A DNA stretch of 64,000 bases, from contig NC_051120.1 of the NCBI RefSeq assembly GCF_014839805.1, forward strand, positions 3,596,001-3,660,000, read 5' to 3'. The notes beneath the pieces were generated by a model that was not told where the DNA came from, searched no databases, and saw only the letters and a program-made list of their open reading frames with translations. This document shows positions 37,801-52,800 of the stretch, one piece after another; positions within the stretch are counted from its first letter, which is position 1; each line of letters starts with the position of its first letter. The position numbers and the translations under genes were made by a program. Origin of the DNA: Manduca sexta. Its lineage: Eukaryota; Arthropoda; Insecta; Lepidoptera; Sphingidae.

Positions 37801-40800
37801 TGTCTAACAGCCATTCTCAATAGATCCCAATCTCAATCTTCGATCCGATTCTGAGAATGAACCAATCGAAATAAGTCATTTGTACGCATGTCAAAAATAA
37901 CTTTGTTCTGATTGGTCCAATTTTGAGATAGATTAAAAACGATTTGGATCGTTTATTGAAAATAACGGTAAATTTTTAAAAGCATTTACTAATTATGTAA
38001 CTCACCCACATGTCACCCTGACATTTAGAAAACCTTCCATTCCAAATGATGCATACATAACATCACTCTGTTACTAATATAATACCTTACAGAGATCTTA
38101 CAAGCCGACCTTCCATTTCATTCAGGAGTTAATTAACTTCACGTATCTTTAGTACGTAATATGACCACGAAACTAATTTTAATGTCTTATTGTTTGAAAA
38201 ATCTTCATGTTCAAAGCCCGGTTGTCCTTGAAGAAGACGCCGTGTGTTCAGGTCATCGTTCTAACTTGAACGTTTATAAGTCATCTGGTGAGATCACAGC
38301 CGCTCCTTAATTGTGGAAAGTCCTTATACGGACTGCTTAGTCAATTACCCGTGACTTCGTTCGTCATTGGTCATTGGATTGTGTGGATTCCGGATCTTTG
38401 ATTTATGTTTTGTCCCAGCGATGTCTCTTGATTCCATTGTGAGAGCATCTAGTGTATTACTGAAAGTTGTTAGTCCACCTCCCAAGTTATATTGTCTTGA
38501 CAACTTCACATCCTGTCTACAAAATCTGATAATTAGCTTAATGGTAAAGTAACAAACAGACTAACTGACAGCGTTTTGCTTATTTTAGAAACGTGTCAAG
38601 TAACTGAATACTAAGTTAACATGGTTTAATTTTCGCCAAACAGATAATTCATTTGAGAATTGAGTTTCGCTGTCGAAGTCCTGATGCCCTTGAAATTAGG
38701 TGGGAATTGGAAAATTATTTCGTTCCTGTTGCTTAGTCGCCAGATCCTCACCTTGAATCTCGAAGATATTGACAGTATTTGGTGCTCAATACAACTCGTA
38801 CGTAATCTGCCGCTACCTGCCTCTATCCTACTTGACTGTGTGATCGGTGATCTGAATTATGAACAGATGCGTGCACACGTATGTTTAGATATAATTCGGC
38901 CTGTCCGCCTACCTAACATAAACTCCTTCTGAGACATTTAGCCCCAAACCAATAAGGTTAGAATCTACAAAAAACGTCCCACGACCTGGGAGGATCAATT
39001 CCTGTCACCTTCATGAAATGTTGCTCCTGTACGATGAAATAAAATCATAACACTTACAATATGGTATATTTAAGCACCACCAGGTAAATGTGGTGTTGGA
39101 GGTTGATGGAACAAATTTAAAATTTAACTATGTTTTTAACAACTTCAGTACCATATTGGTACGTTTTTTTGTATCACAAAATATATTAATGATTGATATC
39201 GTTATTGTAATGAGTGACATTGACCATTGATAAACAATAACATTATTAAGATTCATTGCTCTATATATCTAGGTCATGTTTATATTTATACAATCAACTG
39301 ATAAAATGATAAATTTGAAACTAGTTATGATAAGCGTTGTTCACATATAGAATTTTTATTTGAAACACTAAAAGGTTATAAAAGATGTCGATTTCTAAAG
39401 GAAAGTGCTATAAAAGTTTATTATAGGCATTTGTTGAAATGTTAGAATTCACATACATATTAAAATGTTGAAGAAATTGCCTCGAGTGATAAAACCTCCA
39501 ATTATACTCTATTTAGTGAGTTTATACCCTTTGTTTCCTTACAATATAGTTCAAAATAAATAAAATGTTTACAACGATATCGAACAGTCCGCATGATAGA
39601 CAAAGGAGTTCTTAAGATATATCTACTATGAATCATCATCTGAGGCTAATTGGAAACTATTTGTCGTAACTCTTTGTAATTTGACTTTAGATTTGACCTA
39701 ACTTTCAAAATGTTTCAATCAAAAAGTAAATTAGCTTGTTCTTTTGTACCTACATCAAATTTAGCAAACCTTTTACATGAGTATTTAATTTGTATTGTGT
39801 TTCTTTTGTTTAGTTTTGTAGGTTTAAGATCAATATGGCACTTTCTTGGGCATCACTTTGCTTAACATTAGGTGCAGGGAAGCCAATTTGACGAGCTACG
39901 ATAAAAAAATCAGTGGTGATTAAACTGACGAGTAACTTTCATTAATTTTATCTACAGTTATCTAAGTCAATTTAAAACAGATATATCATCTAATATACAC
40001 AATAGACTGGTCTTTATATCTCCCTTTTGAAGGTACCTGAATAGAAGATCGTATTACCGGAATTTTAACGCCGGGATCGTATGAAGGTCGGTGGATTAAG
40101 TAGATTTGTTCCGCTTTGTGAAGGGGCCTCACGTCCAGGGACCTAATTGATGTCACGCAAGGTTACAATATGTACTGTTATACAGACAAAGTGGAATGGG
40201 CGCTGTATGTGAAGTGAACACGGAGAAGGAAATATTAAATAATTTATCAATATAAATGTGAGAGTTGGTGAAGATGTTTCTTATGCAGAAACTGTTGAAT
40301 GTATTAAGATACCATTTGGCACATAGATACACCAGTAAAAGGGGAGTTTGGAAATTTTGACATTATGTACACAATGATCGTATTGTGGAAGTAGTTTTCA
40401 TTCAGACGTAAAGTAAATGGGGAATAAAGAGCGATGTTGTTTTGATTTTTGTATGGCTTGTAATGGGGTCATTTTTTATCGCGGCTATGTGGAACCTAAT
40501 GTCGACTAGTTAAAAGTCATGATAGAAAGGCGTCATGGATACAATGTGTCCCACGCCTCGTGGGATTTGCTCCAGCACGATACAAATCAAACCACTTTAA
40601 ACCTGCGAAGTGTATGGACATCTATTTTGGATGTTCGTTTATTGAAAGTTCCAACGCGTATAATCGTTTTAACATTGACAAAAATGTACTTCTATACAAA
40701 AACTTGTCGTGAACATCTGAAAAAGTCTCGAGTCGGCATCCACCTACTTTTTTGGCACGTCATGTCGTGCGCCCATGTATGCAATGCAAGCAGAAAAACA

Positions 40801-43800
40801 AGTTTATGCCTACGTCGACTGACTAAGGAGTGGATCTTACCAAAAAATAACTTTATTATCAGTATGATTGACACTCGAATTGTTTTTCAATTTATTTACC
40901 AAGCACTTCATATATAAAAGTATACAGGCGGAGTTAATGGTATTCTCTATCAGCCAACCTTAGGTCGGTGCTGAGATAATCATGTTAGTGTTCGTAATGT
41001 TTTAACGCTATTTTAGAGTTATTTTTCATAATTATTGCCAGTTAACGATTTCCTCGGGCTGCACTTTACTTGACCCCTGGTGCAGTGAAATCTCTTTGCC
41101 AAGCCCTTTAACAATATGTGACATTACTGTTCTGATTTGCCAGAAAAAAAAAACAATATTCTTTGATTTAAGATGTAAAATTGATTTTTGATGGTCATTT
41201 GCAAAATAATTACTAACAAAAAGTTGCAACGACCAATGGCCATATCATTAAATACTTTTGAGCCTTTCTACAAATTGCAATATAAAATTCAAACGTTTGG
41301 TATTTTGTTGTCTATGGTGAAACGTTACCTTATCATCATCATCATCGTCATCATCAGCGACATAAATTCCACTGCTGAACATAGGCCTCTCGCAAAGATT
41401 TCTAGTCGGACCTGTCGAAACGTTACAACCAATATACAATTATCTACAAATACAAGCAATATAACAAGTTAATAATATCCCAAGTAAACGTATCATCAAA
41501 TTTCATTTTTACACTATATTCAAAGACTAATGGTTCTGAATCGATCACACGTGGCGTGTTATGAGTTAGGAAAGTGGCCACGACTGGTTCCATCACTCAT
41601 GGCCAGTAATTTCACTTCCACATGCCACTAGTCACGGCAATCATGGTGACAACGTGGAAAGCCTAATCTGATGCTGAGACATAAATCTTTACGGTCAGCA
41701 GTCTTGCGCTCATATTACTGGTAGAGTCACTTTTCTGCTGTCATCTTTTATAGGGTTTACGGTATTTACATTAAAGTGCTAATATAAAATCGTTTGCAAC
41801 ATCCTGAATATGCTTGAGATTTTATTTCATTCACTGGATCAAACCAACAAAGTAACTAGTTCAAACGCTATTTCTTAACAAAACCACAAAACAGCCGCCT
41901 CGAATCAAAACACAGAAAATCCGATTCTAATAATCAATCGACCCACAATTTATCAATACACTTTCGCTGAATATTTTTACATAATCAAATTCCGTTGACA
42001 AATGCACGCTGTTCTGCATTTACCATTACCGACTTTAGTTACTTCGGCTTCGTCCGTAACTCGTTCACGTGTCACGATTCCTCCATTGTTGGTACGAGAT
42101 TAATCCGTTAATTATTATGTTTGTCAGACACTAACGGTGTATCGGACCGGCCATTCTAGTTCATCTTGTTTACCGCTACATCATGCTTAATGTCCAACTT
42201 TGGTTCTATTATTAGTTTTATTAGAAATTGTATCAGTTTCATCAGTTTTCATGTAGTATTTGTCAATTCGTGAGTGCTTTACCGGAGTCGTGACTATAAA
42301 TTTGTTTACTGTCTTCCAGTAGTAATTAAATTTACAATTTACAAAGACAATCTTCATGCAATGGCTGCTTTGATATTTTTGCCAAGAACCAACACAGCAC
42401 GTTTAGAAAGGAAGATAGTTGCAGTATCACAACATTCTTGACAATTAGCTAACGGCAATTAGTCATCAAAACTTTTGTTTTGCAAAAGCACTTTCGCTTA
42501 TTCAGATACATTGATTGCGTTGGCATTTTGTTAGTCATCCTCTTTAGACTGTACTACTAAATGTGTACCGTAAGCCGTATTTAAAGGCGTTTTAGCCTCA
42601 GTAAATCTTTCAATAATAACCATGCAAGTTGTGTTCACAAAACCAAAAACAAATCATAATGTGGTTTACGTTTTCATGTTGGTGTTTCACGCGAGTATTG
42701 AATGAGTTTATTTAGAAATGCGTGTTGTTTTAACAGTTATTTTGTTGGTATTAATATAACATTTTATGAATGTTTGCATTAATACGTTGGAATTTTTATA
42801 ATCTGTACGTTTGTTTCTATTTCGGTATAAAAATTGTGTCTATTATTACTTGGAATTACAAGATTTTTGTTGATTTTTTCCTGTAGATTTTGCAAATATC
42901 AAACCTATCTTAACCTTGATTTCTTAATAACTTTTAATGTTGAAAGGTCTTAAAAAATAAGTTAAATGCCAAGTTTTTTATTATCATATCGTACGGATTG
43001 TAATTTTCGAAGAAAAAAAGTACTCAATTCGCAATCAATTTGCAACACTGAAATGTGATAACACAATCACTGTGCATTCTGTCTAGTTTCCATTACCCTC
43101 GGCCACGACGTCCAATTCTACTATTTTCGCAATTGGCAAATCTTTGTTTTTTTATTTAGTGTTTCTAATTTGAATTTGCCTTGAACCAAAATTCATTTTA
43201 ATTCATATATTTGTTTAAACTTTCATTTGTAAATTCTTACAATAGCAATTATTGCTATTTACTCGACTAAGTTTCTATGGCAATTATGACAATAATTAAT
43301 AATAGTTTCAAATGCCGTTGTAAGTTCAAAGTAGATATATCTGAGAAACAAAATCCATAATTACTTTCATAAAAGAATACATGATTCCACAGACCGAGCT
43401 GTATAATCACTTAAAAAACAATTTAAGTTATGATGGTATCTGATGGGCATAGGAATGCGCATTTCGTAAGAATACGATGACTTAACTAGTTTCACGAACA
43501 TAATGTGTGTGTAAGTGATGTGTCCATAAAGAAACGGTGTTCAATACATTATACGGAAATGAATGCGTCTGTATCGTCGAGTAACAACAATGAGGGGGAG
43601 ATTGGTGAGTTTGTATTGACTTTTTTTCTTTTTTTATATAATCGAAATGCGGTGTGCGCGGCCAATTTTCTGTCTGGCCAGTACTTCGGCTTACTCATAC
43701 CATGTTTGAATTTTGAAAAAGGAATGTATTCCAACCTTTTTTTATGTTTCAATTATTTAACGTAAACATTGGATTAAAATACTCATAGTCTAGTGTTTCA

Positions 43801-46800
43801 ATGAAGAGAATAAAGGCTTTATGACAATTATTAATTAGGGCAAGTATATATTGATCTTCCGCGTTTGCGACACGAACAGGCGGTAAACAGTGTACTTGAC
43901 CCGGGCCGGTTCACCCACGGGACGCCCACGCACTGCCACATCAGGACTTGCTATTTTCTCCCTAGACTTTACTGGGTGTTTAGCATCTTCTTTGTCTGAT
44001 CATTAGCTGCTTTATGTCTGACTGAGGACAGTTAGTCATAACGAAGTTGGCTGTTTATTTGAATGTTTGTTTTGGAATTATTACGATTGATTTAGTATTT
44101 ACCGTTTGAGTTAATAAATATTTATTATCAGTTAATACATTATACGTTGAATGTCAAATTACCTTTATCTAAATGTCTTACTGTCATTGCAGTACAATAA
44201 AAAACAAATGAGTATAACTTTAGACCATAGACGTTATTGCATATACTTGGTGAGTAAGTTAAGCTATTTGATTTTAAATAACGAAATAAAAAAATTCGAT
44301 ACTTATACATATAAATTTTATCTATTAGCGAAGTATTTCATTTCTAACGTAAGCTTACGTCTATTCGTCGTCGTAACTATTAAAGTGCATTTAAATAGCG
44401 TCTCCGCCCAATGATATACAAGCAAGCCTATCGCCAATGGAACAAGTTTAAACACATATAAACAACACCAATTTAATTAATTTCGAAACATCAGCACGTT
44501 TTGATGTCCACGCATTCCGGTTTCTAGCACATTCGCAGACATTTCGAGATGTACGTAAACAATTGAAATCTGCCTTGCCAAACAAGAATTGCTGAATGAC
44601 GACACAGCTTACATATTCAGCATGGTAATAACACGTTGTATGAAACCTATTTGCATACTGCACTTGCTTTTAAACGTAAATCACTTGGAGAAAATCCCAT
44701 TACGTTGAAAGCAATGTGTGCAGGTTAGTTCTTTGTGTTTATATGAATAGAAATGTCTCAAACAATGCTCAGAATTAAATGGAATAGAATGTTAGAAAAT
44801 ATACAATTGAGATGCTAAAACGTTTGTATGTGATATCTGTGTGATTAGAAATCTTGTGTTATGCCTATCAGGGATTAGGGATTCTGTCTCGATAAGATTC
44901 CAGATCGATCAAAGGACTGCCTCGGTGGTGTAGTTGTACTGCGCGTTACGGCCGCATTGGTCCTGGATTCGAATCCCGGGTCTGGAATTTGTGCCCAAAC
45001 TCCTGGCTTGTTTTACAGCCAACTCATTATACGCTGCGCCAATGAGGCTCTCAACAAAAGGACCAAGTACAGTTTCATTTTATCGTTACATATTTATTAA
45101 CTGTGGCAGTGTTGCACAACCAGATACAAAAGGAACCAACTTCATAAAAACTCCATTCGAGTTAAAATGCTCACCATTTGGCAACTATAAACAAAAGAGA
45201 TTCGTTCCAAATTTAGTAATGCGCTCGTAGTTATGCCATTTCGTTTCCTCGTATCAAGATCTTTATGATGTACAGCCTGCATTTATTTTACTGTTGTTTT
45301 TAAAGCTGTATGATGCAGGTTTCCTTCGCCCATATACGTATGAAGACTAATAAATAAATAATTTTTCTCATTATGATCCATCCAATTATATTAGTATTTT
45401 TTTTTTACTCTGAGATACAATCATTATAGAAATGCAAAGAAAGCATAAGACATTTGCGGCACCCCCACATTGAGAGCAGTTTTAAACATAGCACACTATT
45501 TTTACCACTCGGCCTCCATTCAGATAATTATCTCCCTTTACGTTGCACTGCGGCGTTGCGCAATCGCTGCCAAACTGACAATGCTGTCACTTTGACAGCT
45601 GTCATAGCCAACTAATGTGACGTCATGAATAAAGTGAACCGTTAGGTTACGTAACAAAGTAATTATATCACATATTTAAACTTTATCTTTCCCAAACTGG
45701 TCGATTCAAGTCCGTTACGTGACAAATTTTATTACAATTTATAATTTGATTCACGATATAAGTTCCGGTGTGGAATTGTTTTTGGTAATCGACCGATTTA
45801 ACACGTTGCAGCATGACGTTATATAAATATTGATATTGTGTTGGCGTGCCGGTGAAAAGTTATAATTGTACACAATAAATCTTTCAGAAAGAACTGCATA
45901 ACCCACTTGGCATAAATCAAAAGACGAAGTTTATTTATGTCTTAATTAAGAAATGAATTAACTAGTTTGACTGAAGTTCCTGCGTTTTGAATATGGAATA
46001 ATGTTTGAAAAAAAAAATCCTAACTTTTGTCGTTAAACCTGGGCCCTTATTCTGTATGATAGTATAAACGCGTAACGCGGCCGTGTCATGTTATCTTCGA
46101 GAAATGTGCGTGGAATGGTATTCTGTAAGTCAAATTTCTATAGACCTAAACATGATGCGTTGTGTTACGTGCTTGTTACGCACTGTTAAAATAACGTGCG
46201 GGATAGAGAATAAGGGCCCTGCTAAGCCTAAAATTATAAAGACTATCAAATAGATTCCTTTATTTACTATATACAAAAATAAACTTTTCTATCTGTAGAA
46301 AAGAGTTTTTTTATTTTGTTAATAAAAATAATCTTTTTATTATCAAAATTGCTCATAAATCTTTTGAGATTAATGAGCAATTTAGATAATGAAAAAAAAA
46401 ACTTTAATCATATAAAGATAGGATACAAAACCAAAGATCACAATCGCTATGATGCATATGCCGTCACAAGTGACCGTTACTCCGCCCCATGCAAGGATGA
46501 ACGATTATATTTTATTGCAAATGTCCGCTCCAACTTCCTCGCGGTTCCAACAGGTTTTACGAGTGTTTCTACTCAATAGACGTCTCTATCAAGCCAATAA
46601 TGCCGTTATTCACCAATTGGATGCTAATATTGATCACGCCATATTGATATTGAACAAGTATTAGATGTTTTTGTCTATAAATCGATGTTTATTGAAATAT
46701 ATAAGCAAACGTATTGCTCTATTATTTTCAAAACGCAATTAATAATGAACCTAAATAATAGACCGATGAAAACTAAATTGTTGTTGACTGTAATTCGTAT

Positions 46801-49800
46801 TGCTTGATGCACTGTTTTCATATTACGACTACATAATTCTATGCAATCAAATGAAAATCGGTTATAAGAAATAGATCGTTATTGATAATGAAGTGAAACT
46901 ACGATCATTGCTAAGAGAAGCCGTAGAAAATATTATTCATTTGCAAGATCGAATATTAAAATAAACATAAATAAGATAGACAACAGTTATATAATATAAT
47001 ATCAGCTTTGTATTATATACTGTCCCACTTCTGGGCAAGGACCTCCACTACTACTGAAAGAGATTACGCCTTAGTCCACCACGCTGGCCTAGTGTGGATT
47101 GGTAGACTTCACACACCCTCAAAATTCCTTTTGAGAACCTTTCAGGTGTACAGGTTTCCTCACGATGTTTTCTAGTACCGAAAGAGAGCGATAATTCACA
47201 TGGAATATACACATCATTTTAGAAAAGTTAGAGTTGTGTGCCCTTGGGATTTGAACCTACAGACATTCGTCTCGGCAGTCGGTTCCACATCCAACTAGAC
47301 CATCGCCGCTTTTTGACAACAGTTACAACAAATTTTATAAATGTACAAACAAATGGATTTTGCCTACCAAATAAAAACATTTTATTGTATATAAATTAAC
47401 TAAGCTTAAAACAACACTTCACATTTAACTCGGTAACTATTTGCTAATGTTTTATCACCTTTAACGACTATGTTTAATTTATTCTACATACACAAACCTA
47501 AGTATGTTTACCTTGGTACAGTTCTTACTAGTTTTTGTAACATTATTGGATCCGTTTCTTTAACGGTACCACAATATCCATTCAACGGCAAGGTCTCATA
47601 ATTGTCGGCCAACGATATCGACTGCTGTATTTTCTTCTACATTTTTATTATTTGCTCTATTCAGATCAATGCCAGCTTAAGTCGTATTTAATCATCGAAA
47701 TTTTGCAATTCGGTACGTAACGTTATAAACTGGGTTACTATGTTTAAATTTTGCCGACCTTCAGCGACTATTTTTTAATTACTTCACGTTAGGAAAGAGG
47801 CTACGATCAGTTTACAATATACGATGGATGACGATTATAATTTTACTAGTATTGCTGGTGGTATGATTCTGTATCTGCCCAGATAGCATATAAAAAAAGC
47901 TTTATCTGTAGGTGGACACTATCCCATTTGTTACTATTACGGTTTGATTTGGATCAGGTCGCTTTCAAAAGGTCCGTCTGGAAATCTTTGGAGGAGGCCT
48001 ATGTCTAGCAGTGGACTTATGTGGCTGAAGAGGTTGATGATGGCGGTTCTAAAAATTGATCTCAATCTAGTGCAAGTATCGCCAAAACTAATCTGTTACT
48101 TTAAGTTGGGGGGTTCAGTTGTCAGATTTACATTTTTTAGCATTGAGATTAAAACTAACATTCCAGAAAAACGCTAATTTTTACACACTGGTGTACGCTT
48201 AAATATTTACATCGACTTACACACACTTACACATTACTTATTACGTTTCTCGTTCACTTGATATTTGCCTGCTAGCGTAACACGGCGCGCGACCGACAAT
48301 TAAATTGCTTTTTATTACTTGTTAACTATGCCTCACGATTGCGCTTGCGTTGTACATTAATAGAGTGGGTTTTGACTCGATATTTGAATAAATTGGTGGA
48401 TTTTGAGGAGGGATTTAGTCCCATATTAGGTTCTGGGTCTCAAGTCAGGCCAAAACAGATATTCATTGAGAAAATGGGATATTGTTTCCAGGGAGTTTTT
48501 CGCTCGTTACCGAACCTGTCAGATCAAATATTAGGAACTTTGGGCTGAATTAATTAACCTCATCTTTGACTAAATTTCAAGTAGACTTTGATATTTTCAA
48601 CTATTTCATAAACTTAAGTTAAACTATTATTTAACATCTTGACCTCAGCTGAGTCGGCGCTGTTACGTTAACAAAGTAACCTGTCAAAATCCGTCACACA
48701 GTGACTTGAAATATCATTTAAGGTCATGTTAATATAGGTTTATTAAATAGCGGCTATCCTAAGATGCTCACCTTCATTTGACAGCGTCTCAAATTATATC
48801 GCACTTGAGAGCGGTACAGAGTGACATCAACAAGATATCAAGATATAAAACATCCCTGTTTTGAATTATTTTCAAGTTTTCTGTACAGATTATAATGTTT
48901 TATTAGAGCAGTGAAACCCTATTTTGTTACCTGCAATAAGTTCATATTACCAGATAGTGCTGAATTATTTATGAACCACACAATAGCCTCTGACTAGACT
49001 AATCTAATGAGGCAACCAGCAACCATCCATACCTCAACATATACAAACATACAAGGTACTAGCTCATAAACAGAGTACCCGTTTAATAGCATGAAGCAAT
49101 TTATACATATCGACTTGTAAAAACATTTTCTCACACAATTACATACCAGTTAATACTTCTTTATGTATGTAGTTACGGTTATAGTTTATGCTCGACTGCC
49201 TTAATGTCTTAGTTCTATTACGAGTGAAGTGTAGAGGTCTCGGGTTCGATTTCCGGGTCGGCCAGTGATATTGGGTTTTTCTACTCAGTATTAGATTGGA
49301 GTCTGGAATTTGTGCCAGATATGGCAATAGCCTCGCGCCCTATAACATCATGGGACGAAATATGACAAGGTGGAAAGTGTACCAGTTGCGCTCTGCCTAC
49401 TCTTCGGGGATAAAAAGACGCGAGTGTATTTAATTTGTTGCTTGGAATAAGATGTTTATTTTGAGTGGTTAGTGTCACAATTAGTATTAAGTAGTTCCCT
49501 TAAAAACATTTATCGCATATATACCCCATGAAGAACGAATATGATATAATTAAATCATAAACAAAACTTATATACCAAATTTTTTTAACCTTAAGATGAA
49601 GAATGTACCAAAACCTACATACCTACCCTATTTTTTAAAAATGAACAGCGCCTCGAGCAAAACCTGGTACAAAGGAACATAAGGTCTACATCCTTGTCCG
49701 CCCCGTGACCATGAAGGCTGCAAAGTCTTCGAAACGTCGGGAAAAAAATTAAAATATAAAAACCGCGAGAAAATCGAAAAAATAATTTAATGTCTGCATC

Positions 49801-52800
49801 CTCCCTAATACTAAACCAATAATTACATAAACAAAGTTGTCCGACCTTGAAGAACCTTTCGAGTAACATGAATCGCCTCTCGCTGTATGATTTTGTTTCA
49901 AATTAACTAGAGCATCTCATTGTTTTGAATTTGGATCTATAGACCGATTGTTATATTTTTGGCGGGACTGATTTATTAGTCAAGTCCGTTGGCGAAACTT
50001 TTTCATCTTCATACGGACCTTATTCGTATAGAAACGATTGTGTTGCTCCATGTGCCATGTGAACATATAACAGCTACCCACAATTTAAAAAGAAATCGTT
50101 GCCTGAATAAGCGTTTTATTCCTTTTAACACTATTAAGAGTCTTTACTTTCTAGAAAAAAGTACCACGTATTATTCAGTAGAAATTTAGTCTTTTATACC
50201 GGATTACTCACAATGAATATTAGAATTAGGTACTTGATAAATTTCTTACAATAATGCCAATGCTTTTAGAACTTTGAGTCTAGTTGAAGCCATTTTCGAA
50301 ATTCAAAATACTAAATATTTGCATACATAAATAATTTACAGTATCCAGTATGTAAATTGCCTACAACATTTTTGAAATTAGAACACATCAATGCTTTGCC
50401 ATTACTGCTTGGCTTCATGGACTAACGGTACCTTCTCAGAATGGTCTTCGCCTACCGCAGACCTGGTCTATTGATTATCTATTAATAGTTACATATGCCT
50501 AAAATACAACTATTACATAAAACAGTAGATCTCGGACAGGTGGCAGAGTTACGCAAAGACTTGGTCCTGATCACGTGATACCAGAATGACCTCGCACATC
50601 TGCAATTTTAATTTTAGTACTATCTTAAATTGTTTTATTTATAGTTTTTTGTTGCCAAACTGACCAGTTGACGCTCTACATATTATGATGGGTAAAATAT
50701 TTGACAAAGTTGACCAGGATTTGAATATAATTAGAATGGTGCGACCTTATAAGGTGTTTGACGATGTTTGATATTATGTAACAAAATTTGATAAGAAATG
50801 CTGCACATAGCAATATTTGAGAAATTTCATATTTCAAATATTGCTATGTGCAAGAGTGGGTGCGAAGTGGGGATATCGCTCCATCTCTCTTTCGCGCGCA
50901 TTAAAATTCCCGATGACGTCACATGTAAGTATTTCGCCGCTTTTGTGATTTTTGACACTCACCCCTACTCCCTAATTTTAATGGTTTGAAACTTGTATAT
51001 TTTTCACGAGATTTCAATGATTTCTTCTGTTTTAGAATTTATATGACATACATATTTTATAAAATTAATAAATAAAAATTAGTCAAGTACTCTTTTGATA
51101 CATCATAGTCGTATTATAAGTCAATGCTGTGGACTAAAAATAAGTAAGGACAAACTCTAAAGAATTTTTTAATATTATTCTGTAGTTTTTACCATCTTGT
51201 GTTAATTCCATAAGTCAGTAATCAATAAACTAGTCCCATAAAACACCATAGAATGCTTCCGTCATTTCAATTACATTCACCGGCTTGTGGACACATCAAA
51301 GATGTTATAAAAACTTAAACAGATAAATCGAGTTTGCCATTCTATGCAATGAAAGCCGACGTGGTGCAGTGAGTTTTGAGTTTATAAAACGATAAGTCGT
51401 GGTTCAATACCTGTGCTGTAATATAAATATATTTGTAGAAATAATGGTTTTATTTATAATAACTCTGGTATCGTCTTTGAAAAATAATCATAATAAAAAA
51501 AATAAGCCGAGAGATCTCTCTAAAGAGTGTTTTAGGAATGATTTACTCATGATAGTAGTCTTAAAATCTTAATCTAATAGACATATGAAAGATCTAGCCA
51601 ATGCCGCGCTAGTATTATGTTTGATAGTTTCTCTACCAAGAACTCTTTAATTCTAATTATTTTTCTTCCAAAAATGTCAAAGTATCAAGAATTGTATAAT
51701 ATATATATATAATTATATCTCAGACGAGAGACGATGAATTACAGAAATTTTAAAAAATATCTGAGTCGCTTTCCACGTCGTATCAGTACTATCTGAAGAT
51801 AACCTTACCTCTAAAATAGAAAACCTCATGTATGGACACAAAACTATACTAATAACCTTCTAAAACAAAATCATTCTATAACTTCTCACTGTGAATAAGA
51901 AAGACTACACCCTGCCGACCCCAGTTGCATAATGCATAGAATATTCACATCCGGCTCTACCTTTGCGGAACTCACAATAATCGAAAGGGCAGCAGAAGGT
52001 TTGTTACATGTGACATTAACCCATCCTGAACCTTGACCTCTTAAGTCAATTTCCTTGTATATAAACTTAGGAATCGTTTATACGTATTCAATATATGTAG
52101 AAGAGTGAAAAATATATTTTTAATAATGAGATATACATTACCCGGAAATACTGTTAATAAACAGTGGCCATATGAAGGAATTGACCTAATAAACAAAGCA
52201 CAAGAGTACATCGTCATAATTACATTGATGTTATGTCTTGTGTGTAATTAAGTACACTGGCTGCAATGTTTTCTGGAGACACAAGCTTGCAGTAAAAAAT
52301 CATAAAAACACTACAGATTTGACAAAGGGTCTGGTGCTCGGTTAAGCAACTGTAAGTTTACTAGATGACTAGAGGCTGACCTGATCTTCTTAATCGAATT
52401 TTGGCCACGACGGCCATCTTAACGGAGATCAACCGGGTACGCAGGAGATTATAATGCACAAGTGTGTGCGCCATACACTCTCCGAATGTTAATAGAGATC
52501 AGCTAAGTACGCAGGAGATATATTAGTGTACAAGTGTGTGCGCAACACACGTTCACTCTCTGTTCTTTCACTCATAGTCCGATTAGACGGCAATCCAACA
52601 TGACCGTAGAGAGATCAGAAGGACCAACGGCTTTGCGTGCTTTAACTACTGACTTAAACATAGACTGCTTACATGTTGGACCTAGTAACAGCTCATATAA
52701 CAAGCCTAGTAACAGCGGTGCTTCGCAGATGGACTCTATAATAGGAGAGACATCAACTTTTACTTAGATGCCACGTCCTTAATACAAAACTACAAAAACT

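Noticed and set aside
40519..40917. 132-codon plus-strand frame in the large intron
   Set aside because: No recognisable family, no phase 1 splice context, and AT-rich codon use like random intron sequence.
44910..44980. tRNA-like sequence with boxes A and B
   Set aside because: The acceptor stem does not close and the body continues as a SINE that recurs inverted at 55430-55650.
47020..47315. Block that could be mistaken for a foreign or viral insertion because such sequences appear in many database entries
   Set aside because: It is recognised as a common lepidopteran SINE-like repeat with a tRNA-type box B.
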